Below the pieces are notes generated by a model. The model saw only the letters and a list, made by a program, of their open reading frames with translations. It was not told the origin of the DNA and ran no database searches. From Nocardioides turkmenicus (GTDB lineage Bacteria; Actinomycetota; Actinomycetes; Propionibacteriales; Nocardioidaceae): a stretch of DNA of 64,000 bases. Shown piece by piece: positions 42,449 to 50,169 of the stretch (position 1 is the first letter of the stretch; every line of letters starts with the position of its first letter). The stretch is from the NCBI RefSeq assembly GCF_011045035.1, contig NZ_JAALAA010000004.1:62001-126000 (forward strand), read 5' to 3'. The position numbers and the translations under genes were made by a program.

Positions 42449-44272
42449 CTACTCGACCGTTACCGATTTTGCAAGGTTCCGCGGCTTGTCGACGTCGTGG
42501 CCGAGGGCCTTGGCGGCATGGAAGGCGATCAGCTGGAGCGGGATGGTCAGCAGGATCGGGTCGAGCTCGACCTCGTTCTTCGGTACGTCCACCCGCAGTG
42601 CGTCGAGCTCGCCGAGGTCGACCTCGGGGTGGGTGACGACGACCAGGGGCCCGCGGCGAGCGCTGATCTCGTGGAGTGCCGCGACGTTGCGGTCGGTCAG
42701 CTCGTCCTGCGGCACGATCGCGACCGTCGGCACCGACTCCGAGATCAGCGCGAGCGGACCGTGCTTCAGCTCGGAGGTCTGGTAGGCCTCCGCGTGCCGG
42801 TAGGAGATCTCCTTCAGCTTCTGCGCCCCTTCGCGGGCGACCGGGTAGCCGCGCACGCGGCCGACGAAGAACATCGACTCCGCCTCGGCCAGGCGCGCCG
42901 CGACCTCCTCGAGGTGGGACTCGCTCTTGAGGATCTCCTCGATCTGGGTCGGCAGCGCCTGCAGGCCGGAGATCAGCCGCTTCCCGTCGGCGATCGAGAG
43001 GTCGCGGACGCGACCGAGCTGGAGCGCGAGCAGGGAGAACGCGACGTACATGTTGGTCAGCGCCTTGGTCGAGGCGACCGCGATCTCCGGGCCGGCGTGC
43101 AGGTAGATCCCGCCGTCGACGGCGCGCGCGATCGCCGAGCCGACGACGTTGACGACACCGAGCACGCGCCCGCCCTTGCGGCGGATCTCCTGGACCGCGA
43201 GCAGGGTGTCGATGGTCTCCCCGGACTGGGAGACGGCGACGTAGAGGGTGTCGGGCTCGATGATCGGATTGCGGTAGCGGAACTCCGAGGCCGCCTCGGC
43301 GTCGGCGGGGATCCGGGCGAGCTCCTCGATCAGCCCGGCACCCATCTGACCGACGTAGTAGGCGGATCCGCAGCCCAGGATCTTCACCCGGCGGATCGCG
43401 CGCAGCTCGCGCGGGTCGAGGTTGAGCCCGCCGAGGTGCGCGGTGCCGAACCGCTCGTCGAGCCGGCCACGCAGCGCCCGCTCGACCGAGGACGGCTGCT
43501 CCAGGATCTCGGTGAACATCCGCGGCTCGTCGGCGAGCTCGCCGTACTCGTACGCCGACGGGTCCACGTCGACCTCCCGAGCCGTCGTGGTGGTCGTCGT
43601 CAGGTCCTGGCGGAACGTCGTGAAGCCGGTCGCGGTGACCGTCGCCAGCTCACCGTCGTCGAGGTGGGCGACGGTGGTGGTGTGGCGTACGACCGCGGCG
43701 AGGTCAGAGGCGACGTACATCTCGCCGTCGCCGACGCCGACGATCAGCGGCGAGCCGTTGCGGGCGACGACCATCCGGTCGGGGAAGTCGGCGTGCACGA
43801 CGGCCAGACCCCAGGTGCCCTCGACCTGAGAGAGCGCGTCGACGACCTTCGCCTCCAGATTGTCTGCAGTCGACAATCCGATCAGGTGGGCGAAGACCTC
43901 GGTGTCGGTGTCACTGACCAGCTCGACGCCCGCCTCCGTGAGCCGCTCTCGCAGCGAGGCGGCATTGTCGACAATCCCGTTGTGGACAACCGCCACCTTG
44001 CCGTCGGCGGAGACGTGCGGATGCGCGTTGGTGTCGTTCGCCGGGCCGTGCGTCGCCCACCGGGTGTGCCCGATGCCGACCTTGCCGGCGAACCGCTTCG
44101 GCAGCGCATCGACCAGATCGCGCACCCGCCCGGCCTTCTTCACCACCTGCAGCCTGCTGCCGAGCACGGCGACTCCCGCCGAGTCATAGCCCCGGTGCTC
44201 GAGCCGGGCCAACCCCTCGGTGAGCAGACCCGCAGCCTGCTGGGGCCCGATGTAGCCGACGATTCCGCACAT
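42449..44272 (-). CDS. glmS: Glutamine-fructose-6-phosphate aminotransferase (isomerising)
   Basis: The 607-residue enzyme makes glucosamine-6-phosphate from fructose-6-phosphate and glutamine, the entry to cell-wall amino sugars. The N-terminal glutaminase starts at Cys2 (MCGIVGYIG), with RLEHRGYDSAG, HTRWATHG and NGIVDN. Two SIS sugar-phosphate domains follow (GCGSAYYVGQMG; SQSGETIDTL; ELKHGPLALI), ending in KPRNLAKSVTVE. It is preceded by a small hypothetical gene 14 bp upstream. No glmS ribozyme is visible in the upstream region, which has a gene instead. Confidence 0.97.
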   Translation of the reverse strand: MCGIVGYIGPQQAAGLLTEGLARLEHRGYDSAGVAVLGSRLQVVKKAGRVRDLVDALPKRFAGKVGIGHTRWATHGPANDTNAHPHVSADGKVAVVHNGIVDNAASLRERLTEAGVELVSDTDTEVFAHLIGLSTADNLEAKVVDALSQVEGTWGLAVVHADFPDRMVVARNGSPLIVGVGDGEMYVASDLAAVVRHTTTVAHLDDGELATVTATGFTTFRQDLTTTTTTAREVDVDPSAYEYGELADEPRMFTEILEQPSSVERALRGRLDERFGTAHLGGLNLDPRELRAIRRVKILGCGSAYYVGQMGAGLIEELARIPADAEAASEFRYRNPIIEPDTLYVAVSQSGETIDTLLAVQEIRRKGGRVLGVVNVVGSAIARAVDGGIYLHAGPEIAVASTKALTNMYVAFSLLALQLGRVRDLSIADGKRLISGLQALPTQIEEILKSESHLEEVAARLAEAESMFFVGRVRGYPVAREGAQKLKEISYRHAEAYQTSELKHGPLALISESVPTVAIVPQDELTDRNVAALHEISARRGPLVVVTHPEVDLGELDALRVDVPKNEVELDPILLTIPLQLIAFHAAKALGHDVDKPRNLAKSVTVE

Positions 44273-44286
44273 GTGTCCTGTCCGTC

Positions 44287-44568
44287 CTATCCGTAGATGA
44301 GCCGTCGCAGCTGCCGCTCGGTCAGCTGCGGGGCGGCAACGACCCGCCCCCGAAGCTCCTCGGTCAGCCGCGCGAAGATCGCGTCGTTCTTCGCGCCGTA
44401 CGTCTTCAGCTGTGCATGCCGGCGGCGTACGTAGGCCTCGACCGGTTCGTCGAAGTACGCCACCACGTCCTCGATCACTCGAGCCGCCTCCGCGGGCGGG
44501 AGCCCGGTGGTGGCGACCAGGTGATCGATCAGCGCTTGCTCAGCAGTCACCCACCAACTGTGGGCCAC
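44287..44568 (-). CDS. Small conserved-looking hypothetical protein upstream of glmS
   Basis: This protein of up to 93 residues is mostly helical and charged (LPPAEAARVIEDVVAYFDEPVEAYVRRRHAQLKTYGAKNDAIFARLTEELRGRVVAAPQLTERQLRRLIYG), without cysteine clusters or membrane segments. Codon use resembles its neighbours. The start is GTG 44568 or, six codons on, GTG 44550; neither has a clear ribosome site. It ends 14 bp before glmS, so they form an operon. A perfect palindrome lies 21 bp upstream of the first GTG. No function is recognised. Confidence 0.7.
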   Translation of the reverse strand: MAHSWWVTAEQALIDHLVATTGLPPAEAARVIEDVVAYFDEPVEAYVRRRHAQLKTYGAKNDAIFARLTEELRGRVVAAPQLTERQLRRLIYG

Positions 44569-44588
44569 TCACAGGACGGCGTTCAAAT

Positions 44589-44610
44589 TTCTGCCCGATT
44601 TCGGGCAGAA
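44589..44610. promoter_or_regulatory. Perfect 10-bp-arm palindrome upstream of the glmS operon
   Basis: TTCTGCCCGA and TCGGGCAGAA are perfect inverted arms around TT. It is 21 bp before the hypothetical gene that starts the glmS operon. Position and tight spacing favour an operator over a terminator: the two-base centre is too small for an RNA loop without losing pairs. Confidence 0.5.
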
Positions 44611-44625
44611 CTGACCGGTTAACGA

Positions 44626-44680
44626 CCAAGTGGGGCGGACGACGCGAACTACACCCGCTCCCGCACCGCCAAGTGGGGCG
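44626..44680 (+). repeat. Direct repeat CCAAGTGGGGCG
   Basis: Two exact copies (44626-44637 and 44669-44680) are 43 bp apart in the spacer between the glmS operon and the 43-residue protein gene. They might be regulator half sites or members of a dispersed repeat. No further copies were seen. Confidence 0.4.
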
Positions 44681-44703
44681 CACCGCGCCGTCTAGCCAAC
44701 TAC

Positions 44704-44753
44704 TTGGACATACGGGTGGGGGTGCGGTACCTTAGGTGAACACAAGGTGAACA
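44704..44753 (+). promoter_or_regulatory. Promoter with tandem AGGTGAACA for the 43-residue protein
   Basis: TTGGAC (44704-44709) and TACCTT (44728-44733) are 18 bp apart. Directly downstream, AGGTGAACA occurs twice with an 11-bp period (44734, 44745), about one helical turn, which suits a regulator binding head-to-tail. Confidence 0.5.
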
Positions 44754-44764
44754 GGAGGTGTCTG

Positions 44765-44896
44765 ATGAACGGAAATAAAGTGACTGGCAAGCTCGAGCTG
44801 CGCTGGCTCCCTGTCGTCGACCGCCGCGGCCGCAAGCACATGGAGGCCCGCTGGGTCGAAGTCAGTGCCCCCGCGACCACTCGTCACGCTGCCTGA
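44765..44896 (+). CDS. 43-residue basic small protein
   Basis: ATG 44765 follows AGGAGGTG, the best ribosome site in the window, at ideal spacing. The protein reads MNGNKVTGKLELRWLPVVDR onward, then RGRKHMEARWVEV and a short tail ending RHAA. It is basic, Trp-containing, with no cysteine or membrane helix; an amphipathic beta-rich small fold is possible. It has its own promoter and its own strong terminator, so it is a dedicated single-gene unit. No family is recognised with confidence. Confidence 0.8.
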   Translation: MNGNKVTGKLELRWLPVVDRRGRKHMEARWVEVSAPATTRHAA

Positions 44897-44914
44897 CAAC
44901 CGCTCAAAGCTTCC

Positions 44915-44945
44915 GAGGCCCGCTCCCGACAGGGGAGCGGGCCTC
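44915..44945 (+). terminator. Terminator of the 43-residue protein gene
   Basis: GAGGCCCGCTCCC (44915-44927) and GGGAGCGGGCCTC (44933-44945) pair over 13 bp, followed by GTGTGTTT. Confidence 0.9.
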
Positions 44946-45084
44946 GTGTGTTTGGGGATAGCGTTGTCACTGCAACCAATCTTCCGCTGCCGTCGGAAAC
45001 ACCCACGAGAGCGGGAACATTGGGCGAGATTCCCCCGTTATGATGCTTGCAGTTTCAACCAATTCTTCCAGGAGCGCACCCGCC

Positions 45085-45696
45085 ATGGGCATTTTCAGCA
45101 AGAAGGACACGGCCCCCGCCGAGACCGAGTTCGACACCCCGACCGCCGCCATCGACGACATCTCGGGTGACTACACCCTCGACGTCGCCCACACCCGCCT
45201 GGGCTTCTCGGCTCGCCACGCGATGGTGACCACGGTCCGCGGCTCGTTCAAGGAGTTCGAGGGCACCGCGACGATCGACACCGCCGAGCCGGCCAAGTCC
45301 AAGGTCTCGCTCACGATCAACGCCAACTCGATCGACACCGGCAACGCCGACCGCGACGGTCACCTGCTCTCCGGTGACTTCTTCGAGAACGAGACCTACC
45401 CCACGATCACCTTCGAGTCGACCGCGGTCGAGTTCGACGGCGAGACCTGGAACATCACCGGTGACCTGACCATCAAGGGCACCACCAAGTCGGTCACCGT
45501 CCCGTTCGAGCAGACCGGCTCCGCCAAGGACCCGTTCGGCAACACCCGCGTCGGCTTCGAGGGTGCCGTGGCGATCAACCGCACCGACTGGGGCCTGTCC
45601 TTCAACGCCGCCCTCGAGACCGGTGGCGTGCTCGTCTCCGAGAAGATCAAGCTCGAGTTCGACATCTCCGCGATCAAGAACGTCGACGAGGCCTGA
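45085..45696 (+). CDS. YceI-family lipid-binding protein
   Basis: The 203-residue protein has the YceI lipocalin-like barrel from about residue 27 (GDYTLDVAHTRLGFSARHAMVTTVRGSFKEFEGTATID; NADRDGHLLSGDFFENETYPTITFEST; GDLTIKGTTKSVTVPFE). It binds isoprenoid or fatty-acyl chains in the family. No signal peptide is present; the first 25 residues are polar and acidic, so it is probably cytoplasmic. ATG 45085 is chosen for its CCAGGAG; an upstream ATG overlaps a TATGAT -10-like element (45039-45044). A near-repeat CAACCAATCTTCC/CAACCAATTCTTCC (44973, 45056) frames the promoter. Confidence 0.92.
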   Translation: MGIFSKKDTAPAETEFDTPTAAIDDISGDYTLDVAHTRLGFSARHAMVTTVRGSFKEFEGTATIDTAEPAKSKVSLTINANSIDTGNADRDGHLLSGDFFENETYPTITFESTAVEFDGETWNITGDLTIKGTTKSVTVPFEQTGSAKDPFGNTRVGFEGAVAINRTDWGLSFNAALETGGVLVSEKIKLEFDISAIKNVDEA

Positions 45697-45718
45697 TCTC
45701 GGCCACACGTAGACCACG

Positions 45719-45755
45719 ATCGGGGGCCACCGGGAACATCCCGGTGGCCCCCGAT
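45719..45755. terminator. Terminator after yceI
   Basis: Seventeen perfect pairs (45719-45735 with 45739-45755) around ACA, followed by GTGTCT on the plus strand. It separates yceI from the convergent secreted-protein gene and probably serves both. Confidence 0.92.
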
Positions 45756-45778
45756 GTGTCTCGTAGCCGTCCGGCCGA

Positions 45779-46228
45779 TCAGGGCTTGCCGACGGCCTGC
45801 CCAGCCGGGACGTGGTAGTGCTTCTCCGCCCCGATCCGAACCGTGGCGACGACGTCCATGGACGAGGCGTCACCGGTGGAGCCCCCGGCCACCCCGATCA
45901 GGTCGGAGTCGAGATCGGCGTCGCGGCCGCGACGCAGGGGCGACCCGGTGTCCTCGTCATGGTGGACCACACCGGCGGTCGCGTTGTCGATCGGGGACTC
46001 GAGGTGCCCGCGGCCGCTGATCACCACGGCCGTACCGTCGGTCGTCACCGTCACGGCACCGTCACTCCCCGCCGCCTCTCCCGAGATGGTCATCGGACCG
46101 ACGGGCCCACGATCCGGAGCCTTGATCGAGTCGGCGCAGGCGACGCCGGCACCGGCGGCCACGAAGGCACCCGCCAACAGCGTCACCACCACCGACCGCC
46201 GCAGTCCCCCGAGGATCTTCGAGCTCAT
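45779..46228 (-). CDS. Small secreted hypothetical protein
   Basis: The 149-residue protein has a signal peptide (MSSKILGGLRRSVVVTLLAG..., cut near VACADS). The mature part of about 115 residues is acidic, with one HYH motif near the end (EKHYHVPAGQAVGKP) and predicted beta strands. No family is recognised. ATG 46228 follows AGGAGAACACA. The region upstream has a long-range inverted repeat that could fold in the 5' leader. Confidence 0.7.
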   Translation of the reverse strand: MSSKILGGLRRSVVVTLLAGAFVAAGAGVACADSIKAPDRGPVGPMTISGEAAGSDGAVTVTTDGTAVVISGRGHLESPIDNATAGVVHHDEDTGSPLRRGRDADLDSDLIGVAGGSTGDASSMDVVATVRIGAEKHYHVPAGQAVGKP

Positions 46229-46649
46229 TGTGTTCTCCTGACGTCAGTGCACGGCATGGGGATACGGGACCCCGTCAGCGCCTACACCCGGCGCCCGAGC
46301 GCTCGGGGATCGCGGCGGCGCGGACGGGGTCCCGCCGGGCAGGGCGAGCGCCGTCCTGGTCGCGCTCATAGCCCCGCCCATCGGACCGGGCGGATCGGCA
46401 GTCCCGAGGACCTGCCCCTGTCACGCCCGGTGGTAGATCCACACAGACGACGCCCCCCGGCGCCCGATCGCCTGCGTGGATCCGTTGCTCGTCGAGGACC
46501 TGGAGTCGGGCGCGGCGAGCCGCCACAACGGCGGTCACTGCCTCATCGCCCCACATGGATGCCCCCGAGATCGGTCCGGATCAGACCCTTTCCATACCTG
46601 TTACGTACTTCCGCGCGTTGGCGTTGCACTTACTTCAGAAATATGCGAC
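46229..46649. other. Gene-free stretch with a long-range inverted repeat
   Basis: No credible gene was found; a 93-codon minus-strand frame (46275-46556) lacks a ribosome site and reads as low-complexity Arg/Gly. CGGGACCCCGTC (46265-46276) and GACGGGGTCCCG (46323-46334) are perfect 12-bp inverted arms 46 bp apart, close to the secreted-protein start, so they may form a structured leader. An AT-richer part near 46585-46650 probably holds the promoter. Confidence 0.5.
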
Positions 46650-46690
46650 AAGTCCCGCAAACACGCCACTGGGACGTGTTTGCGGGACTT
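46650..46690 (-). terminator. Terminator of the symporter operon
   Basis: AAGTCCCGCAAACACG (46650-46665) and CGTGTTTGCGGGACTT (46675-46690) form 16 perfect pairs around a nine-base loop, 9 bp after the symporter stop. Confidence 0.9.
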
Positions 46691-46699
46691 TGCTCAGGG

Positions 46700-48340
46700 T
46701 CAGCGCACCTCGGTCGTCGAGATCAGCTCGTCGACGACACCCTCGTCGCCCGCGTCGACCGTGTAGTCCGACGCCACCGTGGCGTCCTCACCGTCGGGCA
46801 CCTTGAGCGCCCTCAGGATCGGAGTCAGCACCACGACCACGATGATGTTCAGCAGGAACGCGGTGAGCGCGATGTAGATCGGGGTCTCCGTGCCCGGGAA
46901 CGGCGCCAGCGGCCCGCCGAAGTGCTCCTGGGTCGGTGAGGAGACGCCGTACGCCACGATCGTCCCGTATGCCATCCCGACCGCCCAGCCGGCCATGACC
47001 GCCCAGCGGTGGAACCACCGGGTGTAGAGCCCGACGACGATCGCCGGCAGCGTCTGCAGGATCCAGACACCGCCGAGCAGCTGCAGGTTGATGGCGTACG
47101 ACTTCGACAGTGCGAGCACGAAGATCAGGGCCCCGAACTTCACGATCAGGGACACGATCTTGGCCTGCTTGGCCTCGTCCTCAGGGGTCGCCTCGGGCTT
47201 GAGGTAGGCCTTGTAGATGTTGCGCGTCCACAGGTTCGCCGCCGCGATCGACATGATCGCCGCCGGCACCAGCGCACCGATGATGATCGCCGCGTACGCC
47301 ACGCCCGCGAACCACGCCGGGAACTGGTCCTCGAAGAGCTGCGGGATCGCGAGCTGCGGGTTCGGCGGGTCGCCGACCATGACGCCGGCCGCGAGGGCGA
47401 CGAACCCGAGCAGCGCCAGCAGGCCCAGCAGGAACGAGTAGGCCGGCAGCAGCGAGGCGTTGCGGCGGATCACGTTGCGGCTGCGGGTGGAGAGCACGCC
47501 GGTGATGGAGTGCGGGTACATGAACAGCGCCAGCGCCGAGCCGAGCGCGAGCGAGGCGTAGGCCCACTGGCCCGCCGCCTGCGTCGGGAACAGCGCCTTC
47601 GGTGTGGCCTCGCCGGCCGCGATCGCGTCCGCGTTCTCGGTGTTGAACGTGTCGAAGCTGGCCTGCACCGTATCGAAGATGTTGGCCCAGCCACCGATCT
47701 GCGAGGGGATGTAGACGATCGCCACGATGATCACGATGTAGATCAGCGAGTCCTTCACGAACGCGATCAGCGCCGGCGCCCGCAGCCCGGACGAGTACGT
47801 GTAGGCAGCAAGCACCGCGAACGCGATGAAGAGCGGCAGGTCCCGGATGAACCAGTTCGAGGAGTCGCTCTGCAGGCCCATCACCTCGAGCACGACCTCC
47901 ATGCCCACCAGCTGCAGCGCGATGTAGGGCATCGTGGCGAGCAGGCCGGTCAGCGCGACCACGAGGCCGAGGGACTTGGACCCGTAGCGGCCGGTGACGA
48001 AGTCGGCCGGGGTGACGTACCCGTGCTTGTGCGAGACCGACCACAGCTTCGGCAGGAACGCGAAGATGATCGGGTAGACGAGGATCGTGTAGGGGACGGC
48101 GAAGAAGCCGACTGCGGCGCCGGCGAACAGCGTCGCGGGGACCGCGATGAAGGTGTACGCCGTGTAGAGGTCGCCTCCGATGAGGAACCAGGCCACGAAC
48201 GTACCGAACCCACGACCGCCCAGGCCCCACTCGTCGAGATTGTCCAACGACTTCGCCCGGCGCCAGCGCGCAGCGGAGAAGCCGAGGATCGTGACCAGCA
48301 GGAACAGGAAGGCGAAGACGGAGACTGCGACCGCGCTCAC
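46700..48340 (-). CDS. Sodium:solute symporter, monocarboxylate/acetate type
   Basis: The 546-residue transporter has about 13 membrane helices and sodium-symporter signatures (GGRGFGTFVAWFLIGGDLYTAYTFIAVPATLF; GYVTPADFVTGRYGS; AAIIIGALVPAAIMSIAAANLWTRNIY). It resembles MctC-like monocarboxylate uptake systems. GTG 48340 overlaps the DUF3311 stop as GTGA, with AAGGAGGG at ideal distance; an ATG six codons upstream would lack this. DUF3311 genes commonly precede such symporters. A perfect CRP-type site lies before the operon, fitting carbon-source control. Pyruvate, acetate or propionate are likely substrates; panthothenate-type transport is less likely. Confidence 0.88.
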   Translation of the reverse strand: MSAVAVSVFAFLFLLVTILGFSAARWRRAKSLDNLDEWGLGGRGFGTFVAWFLIGGDLYTAYTFIAVPATLFAGAAVGFFAVPYTILVYPIIFAFLPKLWSVSHKHGYVTPADFVTGRYGSKSLGLVVALTGLLATMPYIALQLVGMEVVLEVMGLQSDSSNWFIRDLPLFIAFAVLAAYTYSSGLRAPALIAFVKDSLIYIVIIVAIVYIPSQIGGWANIFDTVQASFDTFNTENADAIAAGEATPKALFPTQAAGQWAYASLALGSALALFMYPHSITGVLSTRSRNVIRRNASLLPAYSFLLGLLALLGFVALAAGVMVGDPPNPQLAIPQLFEDQFPAWFAGVAYAAIIIGALVPAAIMSIAAANLWTRNIYKAYLKPEATPEDEAKQAKIVSLIVKFGALIFVLALSKSYAINLQLLGGVWILQTLPAIVVGLYTRWFHRWAVMAGWAVGMAYGTIVAYGVSSPTQEHFGGPLAPFPGTETPIYIALTAFLLNIIVVVVLTPILRALKVPDGEDATVASDYTVDAGDEGVVDELISTTEVR

Positions 48341-48591
48341 TGGCCGCCCTCCTTCCATGGGCGCCCGGCGGCGGCACGGTCACGCCGGAACGCGGCCTTG
48401 GCGACGAAGTAGGCGATGGTCGTGAACAGGACCGAGCAGGGGATCAGGACGAGCTGGAACCAGAAGTAGAACGGGAATCCGGCGAGCGTCGGATCCTCCT
48501 TCGCGTACAGCGGCACCGCGAGTGACGGTGCTGCCGCCGCGAACAGGAGGATCCCGACAAGGATCCACGAGCCCTTGGACGAGGACGGCAT
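48337..48591 (-). CDS. DUF3311 small membrane protein, symporter partner
   Basis: The 84-residue protein has two membrane helices (ILVGILLFAAAAPSLAVPLYA; YFWFQLVLIPCSVLFTTIAYFVA) and a basic tail, the DUF3311 pattern. It is translationally coupled to the symporter (GTGA overlap). In this family the small protein is presumed to be an accessory subunit, but its role is not established. ATG 48591 follows GGAGGTGACCC. A CRP-like site is centred about 48 bp upstream. Confidence 0.88.
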   Translation of the reverse strand: MPSSSKGSWILVGILLFAAAAPSLAVPLYAKEDPTLAGFPFYFWFQLVLIPCSVLFTTIAYFVAKAAFRRDRAAAGRPWKEGGQ

Positions 48592-48631
48592 GGGTCACCT
48601 CCGAGATCTGTCGAAGTGGGGTTGGACGATG

Positions 48632-48647
48632 TGTGACCTTGGTCACA
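48632..48647. promoter_or_regulatory. Perfect CRP/GlxR-type site
   Basis: TGTGACCTTGGTCACA matches the TGTGA-N6-TCACA consensus exactly. It is 41 bp upstream of the DUF3311-symporter operon. In actinobacteria the CRP homologue (GlxR) controls carbon uptake genes through such sites. Confidence 0.75.
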
Positions 48648-48683
48648 TTGAGCCACGGTGTCCAGTCCCCATCGACCAACACG

Positions 48684-48719
48684 ACGACGAACGGTCGATC
48701 TGCCACGACGAACGGTCGA
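48684..48719 (+). repeat. ACGACGAACGGTCGA direct repeats, 21-bp period
   Basis: Two exact 15-bp copies begin at 48684 and 48705, two helical turns apart. TCGACC at 48672 is inverted relative to their GGTCGA ends. They lie between the symporter operon and namZ and could be sites for a regulator of either. Confidence 0.45.
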
Positions 48720-48837
48720 CCCGTCGGACACCCGGGCATCGGCGGCCTCGGCCGGGCGGCCCAGGAATTCCCCTCCCAAACGCCGTCGGCAGGGCTAGCC
48801 TGCAAGGTGATCCTCCCCCTCGGCACAGGAGCACCCC

Positions 48838-50166
48838 ATGAACAATGAAGTTCCCAGGATCGACCGACGCCGCCTGCTCGGTGCCGTCGCGGCCGGCGCC
48901 GCGGCGACTCCGCTGATCACGGGTTCGTCCGGCGCGGCGGGCGCGACGGAGACCCCCGCCCCGACGGTCGAGCCGCTCGGGCGGGAGGCCGTCCGGCCCG
49001 GAGCCGACCGGGCCGCCTCCGAGGGCTGGTCGGTGCTGTCCGGCGAGCGCGTCGGCATCATCACCAACCCGACCGGCGTGCTCCGCAACCTGCGCAACAT
49101 CGTCGACGAGATGCACGAGTCCGGGGCCGTGCAGATCGCCGGTGTCTTCGGCCCTGAGCACGGCTTCCGCGGCACCGCCCAGGCCGGCGGCTCGGAGGGC
49201 ACCTTCGTCGACGAGCGCACCGGGCTGACCGTCTACGACGCCTATGGCGCGAACGTCGCGAAGATGCGCGAGCTGTTCACGACCGCCGACGTGGAGACCG
49301 TCGTCTTCGACATCCAGGACGTCGGCTCCCGGTTCTACACCTACATCTGGACGATGTGGACGGCGATGCAGGCGGCGGTCGCGACCGGCAAGCGCTTCGT
49401 GGCCCTCGACCGTCCCAACCCCGTGGGCGGGGTCGCTCGCGGACCGATGATGACCGCGGCGTACACCTCGGGCGTCGGCGCCCGCGAGATCGTCCAGCAG
49501 CACGGGATGTCGGTCGGCGAGCTGGCCCGGTTCTTCGACGGCGAGTTCCTCGAGGAGCACGCCGGCGGGCGGCTGGCGCAGCTCGACATCGTGCAGGTCT
49601 CCGGGTGGCGGAGAAGGACGTTGTACGCCGACACCGGGCTCGACTTCGTCCTGCCGAGCCCCAACATGCCGACGCCGGACACCGCGCTGGCCTACCCCGG
49701 CACCTGCATGTTCGAGGGCACCAACCTCTCCGAGGGACGCGGCACCACCAAGCCGTTCGAGCTGATCGGGGCGCCGTTCGTCGACCACCGTTGGGCCGCA
49801 GCGCTGGAGGAGGCCGGGCTTCCGGGCGTGACGTTCCGCGAGGCCTACTTCAACCCGTCGGTCAACAAGCACGCCGGCAAGGTCTGCGGCGGCGTACAGG
49901 TCACCATCCAGGACCGCGACCGGTTCGACCCGATCCGCGCCGGGGTCGAGATGCTGGTCACCGCGAAGGCGCTCTATCCGGAGTTCGCCTGGCGCCAGGA
50001 CTCCTGGGACACCGCCCGCCCGTTCTGGATCGACAAGCTCACCGGATCAACGAGGCTGCGTACGCAGATCGACGCCGGCGCCACCGGCGACGAGGTCGAG
50101 GCGGCATGGCGCGACGAGCTGGCCGCCTTCGACACAACCCGCCGCCAATACCTGATCTACCGCTAA
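48838..50166 (+). CDS. namZ: Secreted exo-beta-N-acetylmuramidase NamZ-like (DUF1343, GH171)
   Basis: The 442-residue protein has a Tat-like signal peptide (DRRRLLGAVAAGAAATPLITG). The mature part matches DUF1343/NamZ: GERVGIITNPTGV, GVFGPEHGFRGTAQAG, VVFDIQDVGSRFYTYIWTM, LDRPNPVGG, EGTNLSEGRGTTKPFELIGAPF. NamZ releases terminal N-acetylmuramic acid from cell-wall fragments, consistent with export. Twin-arginine export implies folding before secretion. It is monocistronic, starting at ATG 48838 behind ACAGGAGCACCCC, and is followed by an unusual nested repeat. Confidence 0.9.
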   Translation: MNNEVPRIDRRRLLGAVAAGAAATPLITGSSGAAGATETPAPTVEPLGREAVRPGADRAASEGWSVLSGERVGIITNPTGVLRNLRNIVDEMHESGAVQIAGVFGPEHGFRGTAQAGGSEGTFVDERTGLTVYDAYGANVAKMRELFTTADVETVVFDIQDVGSRFYTYIWTMWTAMQAAVATGKRFVALDRPNPVGGVARGPMMTAAYTSGVGAREIVQQHGMSVGELARFFDGEFLEEHAGGRLAQLDIVQVSGWRRRTLYADTGLDFVLPSPNMPTPDTALAYPGTCMFEGTNLSEGRGTTKPFELIGAPFVDHRWAAALEEAGLPGVTFREAYFNPSVNKHAGKVCGGVQVTIQDRDRFDPIRAGVEMLVTAKALYPEFAWRQDSWDTARPFWIDKLTGSTRLRTQIDAGATGDEVEAAWRDELAAFDTTRRQYLIYR

Positions 50167-50169
50167 CCA

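Noticed and set aside
42430-44764. glmS ribozyme
   Set aside because: The region upstream of glmS is a coding sequence with only 14 bp between; no ribozyme core is visible.
46275-46556. Minus-strand frame of 93 codons in the gene-free stretch
   Set aside because: No ribosome site, Arg/Gly-rich low-complexity product, and overlaps the inverted repeat; not supported as a gene.
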